A stretch of DNA of 64,000 nt from Silene conica (taxonomy: Eukaryota > Streptophyta > Magnoliopsida > Caryophyllales > Caryophyllaceae): assembly GCA_029255685.2 (NCBI GenBank), contig CM055312.2, positions 84,361,010-84,425,009 on the forward strand, read 5' to 3'. Numbering within the stretch: the stretch's first letter is position 1; each line of letters opens with the position of its first letter. A program made the position numbers and the translations under genes. Shown piece by piece: positions 60,521 through 64,000 of this stretch. A model generated the notes under the pieces. That model was not told the DNA's origin. It did not search any database and saw only the letters and a list, made by a program, of their open reading frames with translations.

Positions 60521-63500
60521 GTATACTATCTTGGAATTGTAGGGGTCTTAACGATGCTCTTTCCCCTATAATTCCTAAGTTAAGAGCATTGGCTATGGAT
60601 ATCTCGATATGTGTTCTTTTTATTTCGGAAACTAAGACTAGTGTAGCTCGTGTTAGTAGTATGATAAATAAATGGGGTTTTAGTGGTGGTGTTGGGTTTG
60701 ATGCCGTGGGCACCAAGGGTGGGCTTTGGTGTGGTTGGAAGGCTTAAGCTTGTTTTTCTTTCGTCTTTGCTTGTAAGAACTTTATCATCCTTTTGAATGA
60801 AATGAGACAAGATCGGTTGTGGTACCTCGTTCTCTTCTATGGTGAACCGGAGTTGGGTTTGCGTATGGATGTGTTCGAACATTTAAGTTCACATATTTCG
60901 TCTTTTGATCATCCGTTTGTTATTTTGGGAGATTTCAATCAACTTGAATATTGCTATGACAAACTCAGTAAGAATATGGGCTCTATTGGAGGAGCATTAG
61001 ACTTCCATAAATGGCGTATTACGCATGAGTTGGTGGATATTCCATTTAAGGGTCCGCGTTTTACTTGGTGCAATGGTCGGAAGGGAGTAGACCGTACGTA
61101 TGAACGTCTCGATAGGGCTTATGGATCTAAAGATTGTTTCCTTTTGTTCCCTGATTTGGGTCTTAAGCATTTACCTATTCAAATCTCGGATCACGCCCCT
61201 ATTATTCTTGACTTCTCTTTGCTAAATAGTCACAAAAGGAGAACTTTTAAAGTAGACTTGTGGAGCATTGAGAATGCGGAATGTATGGCTGTTATTAGGA
61301 ATAGTTGGCAGCATGAGTTTTATGGCTCTTCTTCTTTTCAGCTGAGACGCAAATTGTCATATACTCGGGGTAAGATTAAGAATTGGGTGTTGAATAAGAA
61401 GAAGGAATGGAAGGGTAAGAGGGATTGTTTTGATAAGGATTTGAACGATTCCCTTGAATATAGTTTTGTTCCTGGTTCTCATGATCAGTTCGATGCTTGT
61501 AATGGTAAGGTTTCTGAGTATGCTAGAAATATTGCGCTCTTCTGGAGACAACGGGCTAAATTGAGTTGGGCTATTGATGGGGATACATGCTCAAAATACT
61601 TTTTCAACTGGGTCAAAGGGAGAAAAGGAGTCAATTTTATTCATGGTATTAAGAACTCTCATGGTGAGTGGATGTATGATCCTGGATTGGTGGCCAATTT
61701 GTTTCATGAACATTTTTACAGGATTTTTAATCCAAGTTCAAGGCCTTCCTCTTCTTCGGGAAGTAGTTGGGCGGATCCGGATTTCAATTTATTTGATCAT
61801 GTTCATGTCAAGGTTAAGGAGGATGATTGTGATTTCCTCAGTAAACCTTTTTCAGCCAAGGACGTTCGTAGAGCGGTTTTTCAACTTGGAGCTCTTAAAT
61901 CCCCGGGACCTGATGGTTTTCCTGCTGTTTTCTTTCATAAGTGTTGGTTTTTTGTGAAGCATACTGTTATTGCAGCCTCTCTTGAGGTCCTTAATTCAGG
62001 TTGTGTGCCGGCGGAGATGAATAGGACTTTTATTGTCCTTATCCCGAAATGTGCTCATCCAGAGAAGGTGGAGGATTACCGGCCTATTAGTCTTTGCAAC
62101 GTTATCATGAAGGTGGTCACTCGTTGTATTACGAACAAATTATCGAAGGTGATGGGGTATCTTGTTAGTGATTATCAGAATGCTTTTGTCAAAGGACGAC
62201 ATATTTCTGATAATATCTTGATTGCTAATGAGGTAATTTGTAATATTAATAGACATAAGGTTGGTAAATCTGGTCGCTTTGCCTTGAAGATAGATATGAG
62301 TAAGGCTTATGATCGTGTCAGATGGGATTTCCTCTTTGATTCTTTGAGATGCTATGGGTTTCCGGACCATTTTCTTAAACTCATTATGAGTTGTGTGTCA
62401 ACGGTATCCTATGAAGTTTTGTTCAATGGATCTCCCCTTAAGCAATTTAGTCCGAGATGTGGCCTTCGTCAAGGAGATCCTTTATCACCTTATTTATTTG
62501 TTCTATGTATGGAAGTTCTCTCTTATAATATCTCGTCTGCTTTAAATACTGGCACTCTACAGGGTATTAAAGTTAGTAGAGATAGTCCGACCATTTCTCA
62601 TTTGTTCTTTGCTGATGATTCTATCTTCTTTCTTCACGATAAGAAGAATGTTTTTCGGGTTTTGCGGAATATTGTGGACTCTTACTGTGAAGCATCGGGG
62701 CAGTTACTGAATGAGAATAAATCTGGAATGTTATTTAGTCCTAACACGACTTTGGCTTCTGTGCAAGATGGGCTCCGTACTTTCCGTATTAAGTCAAATA
62801 AGGGTATTGGTAAGTATTTGGGTATTGAGACTGATTGTGGTACTTCTAAGAAGATTTTCTTTGACGATATTCTGGATAAAGTTAAAAGGCGTCTTTCCTC
62901 TTGGAACGGGATTTTCTTATCGCCAGCGGGTCGGTTGACCTTGATTTCTTCTGTCTTGTCTACTCTTTCTAATCATGTGCTATCGGTATTTCAAATACCG
63001 GTAAGTGTGGCAAATAAGCTTAATGCTATTTTGGCACATTTTTGGTGGGCTGGATCGAGATCAAGGAACACTATCCACTGGGCCGGTAAGCTTTTTCTTA
63101 GTTTTCCAAAGTCTGAAGGCGGCTTAGGCATTAGGAATATTGTTTGTATGAATCAGGCTCTTTTGGGGAAAGTTGCCTGGAAAGTTCTCACTTGTAGGGA
63201 TTCGCTCCTGAGTAAAGTACTTTTCAGGAAACGTTTCAAGAACTCCTTCCCCGATACTTTAAATCAGGTTAAGACGGATCTGGCTGCCTCCTGGGGTAGT
63301 AAGGGGATTCGTTATGGTGCTAAAGTGGTCTTAAGCGGGATTGGATGGAATTTTTGTGCTACTTCCTCGCTGGGTATCTGGAATTGTAATTGGGTGAATG
63401 GATTGACACCTCCTTTTATTACAAAGTTTGGGTTCCCCCCTCCTTTGCATATGCATTCATGGACTATTGCTCATCTTATTAACTCGAACAACACCTGGAA

Positions 63501-64000
63501 GGAGGATCTTATTTATGATATTTTCCCTGATGAGTGGGCTAGGAAAATCTGTGCTCTGCCTATTAGTTCGTCTGTAGATACGGATTCCATTTTTTGGAAA
63601 GCTTGTAAGGATGGTTGCTATTCAGTTAAATCGGGCTACGGATTATGCCTTGCTAAGTTCATGGAGGACGCTAGTTCAAGAACAGATCGTCTTCGTGCTT
63701 CTGTTAGAGTCAAGCAGTTTTGTAAATCTCGGCTCTGGAAGCTCCCTGGGCCTAATAAATGGAAGGTTTTAATTTGGCGCATTTTAACGGACTCTCTTTC
63801 TGTTAGAGCAGAGTTTGCTAGAAGGAATTTGCCAGTTCAGACATCGTGTCCTTTATGCTCGAGTCTCGACGTTTTGGAAACTACGGATCATCTCTTCCGG
63901 GATTGTGAATGGACTAAACGTATTTGGGCATCCTCTTTTTTTGGGATTAGGTGTGATAACGATGCAACAATTACTTTGAAGGATTGGATTATGAACTGGT
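60517..64000 (+). pseudogene. LINE ORF2: endonuclease-reverse transcriptase, one premature stop, partial
   Basis: From the ATG at 60517 the frame gives the AP-type endonuclease start ILSWNCRGLN; a TAA at 60745-60747 then interrupts it. The same frame continues, with no other stop I could find, to the window end (over 1,080 codons): endonuclease motifs ILGDFN, TWCNGRKG and SDHAPIIL (to about 61212); RT with KSPGPDGFP, DYRPISLCN, DMSKAYDRVRW, GLRQGDPLSPYLF and catalytic FADD (about 62610); and the zf-RVT region with CPLCSS...HLFRDC (about 63850-63910). RNase H, if present, lies beyond the window. Apart from the one stop, catalytic residues look intact, so this is a recent copy. Confidence 0.92.

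Larger units (their letters stand above)
59306..64000 (+). mobile_element. L1-type LINE, runs off the window
   Basis: Contains the C-terminal part of ORF1 and a long ORF2 in the standard order and spacing. The 5' side begins within the ORF1 zinc-knuckle region (YEGICN at about 59306), so it is 5'-truncated, as most L1 copies are. The 3' end is beyond 64000. Same strand as, and distinct from, the relic at 28055. Confidence 0.9.

Overview
This window is nuclear DNA of a flowering plant, most likely a eudicot. It is AT-rich and intron-rich, with three recognisable host genes and a dense layer of plant transposons: Helitrons, Tourist/Stowaway/hAT/Mutator-type MITEs, gypsy and copia LTR elements, L1-type LINEs and a SINE. 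No prokaryotic gene organisation, CRISPR array, rRNA or tRNA gene was seen. The family or species cannot be fixed from the sequence alone.

Host genes. (1) 4250-7921, plus strand: a ten-exon receptor-like kinase of the At1g80640 type, with every splice site and reading phase consistent (458 aa). (2) 9250-16261, minus strand: an eleven-exon aspartate aminotransferase with a plastid transit peptide (ASP5-like, 463 aa), plus a 5'UTR intron. Genes 1 and 2 are convergent. (3) 20686-21043, minus strand: cytosolic ribosomal protein eL39 (51 aa), whose first coding exon is the ATG alone. F-box/DUF295 relics lie at 19.1-19.7 kb.

Layout. 1-784: the end of a minus-strand LTR retrotransposon (LTR, primer-binding site, start of gag). 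782-2006: two small Helitrons. 2016-3873: a hAT element with a Mutator-like element nested inside. 4.2-16.5 kb: RLK and AAT, the latter with a 2.55-kb Helitron in intron 3. 17.3-18.2 kb: a PIF/Harbinger relic. 20.7-21.2 kb: eL39. 21.3-25.2 kb: two inverted Tourist-like elements flanking three foldback MITEs set in a (TA)n microsatellite. 26-28.8 kb: degenerate LTR and LINE fragments. 29.6-36.5 kb: a gypsy LTR split by a 5.2-kb solo-LTR-like insertion, itself carrying a Mutator MITE. 36.6-41.3 kb: a TRIM-like LTR and two Helitrons. 41.9 kb: a SINE. 44.5-50.15 kb: a pile of nested or tandem Helitrons. 50.9-55.7 kb: a decayed copia element. 56.3-59.1 kb: a gypsy solo LTR. 59.3-64.0 kb: an L1-type LINE, running off the window, with a nearly intact ORF2.

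The host genes show no functional link to each other. The main interest is the transposon architecture, much of which is supported by exact target-site duplications: GTGGG, CGTAG, ACCGTGCA, AGTCAAAC, AAAATTTAA, TTTTTAAAA, TTA and TAA. No evidence was found for a novel enzymatic or defence system.
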